In this document: in pieces, positions 63,502 through 64,000 of the stretch
How positions within the stretch are numbered: position 1 is the stretch's first letter
How the letters are laid out: the number at the start of each line of letters is the position of its first letter
Assembly (NCBI GenBank): GCA_031267795.1
Contig: JAIRYK010000020.1
Span: 35,170-99,169 of the forward strand
Reading direction: 5' to 3'
Source: Candidatus Endomicrobiellum devescovinae
GTDB taxonomy: Bacteria > Elusimicrobiota > Endomicrobiia > Endomicrobiales > Endomicrobiaceae
DNA length: 64,000 nucleotides
Position numbers and translations under genes: made by a program
Notes under the pieces: generated by a model
Told to the model about the DNA's origin: nothing
What the model saw: the letters and a program-made list of their open reading frames with translations, nothing else
Database searches by the model: none

Positions 63502-64000
<499 letters not shown>

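Overview
The window is AT-rich bacterial chromosome, gene-dense, with short RBS-led operons, a complete-looking set of Gram-negative envelope genes (Kdo transferase, several heptosyltransferases, outer-membrane barrels, TolC) and the first ~500 nt of a 16S rRNA gene at the right edge. The combination of low GC, PPi-dependent phosphofructokinase, type III glutamine synthetase, intact vitamin/amino-acid pathways and a strikingly high number of frameshifted or stop-interrupted accessory genes suggests a genome-reducing, host-associated lineage. An Endomicrobium-like member of Elusimicrobiota (termite gut protist symbionts) fits best. That assignment is inference; the 16S fragment should settle it.

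Layout. 1-2.4 kb: riboflavin operon (ribD tail, ribE, ribBA, ribH). 2.4-2.9 kb: broken Bro-N/antirepressor gene. 3-5.5 kb: nadC-birA, two small membrane proteins, YbaB. 5.5-6.8 kb: truncated Fic gene with a perfect inverted repeat over its start, and a frameshifted outer-membrane barrel. 6.8-20 kb: Ogg-type DNA glycosylase, then a long + strand series: HD protein, tgt, yajC, second HD protein, secD, secF, MetH-activation-like protein, waaA, an acyltransferase-heptosyltransferase fusion, two more heptosyltransferases and PPi-PFK. 20-24.3 kb: tRNA-Ser(UGA) whose 3' end is duplicated as an 81-bp direct repeat 3.3 kb downstream, bracketing a decayed island (HicB/HicA remnants, RloA/RloB-like abortive-infection remnants, DUF5675 remnant). 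24.3-29.3 kb: small secreted proteins, an hxlR/metallo-hydrolase divergent pair and a sodium:amino-acid symporter. 29.4-38 kb: glnN, two more broken outer-membrane barrels, cimA-pilin-lysC-thrB, NifU-like protein. 38-40.6 kb: inverted, mostly deleted second copy of the hxlR/hydrolase locus, DUF4143 ATPase, tRNA-Ser(GGA). 41-53 kb: U32 peptidase-like tRNA modification protein, ABC-F ATPase, secreted proteins, PAP2-like protein, tRNA-Arg and tRNA-Glu, serine dehydratase and transporter, TolC-MacA-MacB. 53.7-62.8 kb: alaS, ACT protein, def, tRNA-Arg(CCG), radical SAM protein, paired M16 peptidases, CCA/poly(A) nucleotidyltransferase, tRNA-Gly(CCC), zinc-ribbon protein. 62.9-64 kb: three tandem promoters and the 16S gene.

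Functionally, housekeeping and biosynthesis genes (riboflavin, NAD, biotin ligation, glutamine, aspartate-family and citramalate-route amino acids, serine catabolism to pyruvate, Sec export, lipid A core) are intact, while phage, toxin-antitoxin, abortive-infection, Fic and surface-barrel genes are almost all interrupted. I did not find a convincing intact undescribed system. The strongest leads are the acyltransferase-heptosyltransferase fusion, the decayed tRNA-Ser island, the duplicated hxlR/hydrolase locus, and the perfect inverted repeat over the Fic-fragment start. All frameshift claims assume the sequence itself is accurate.
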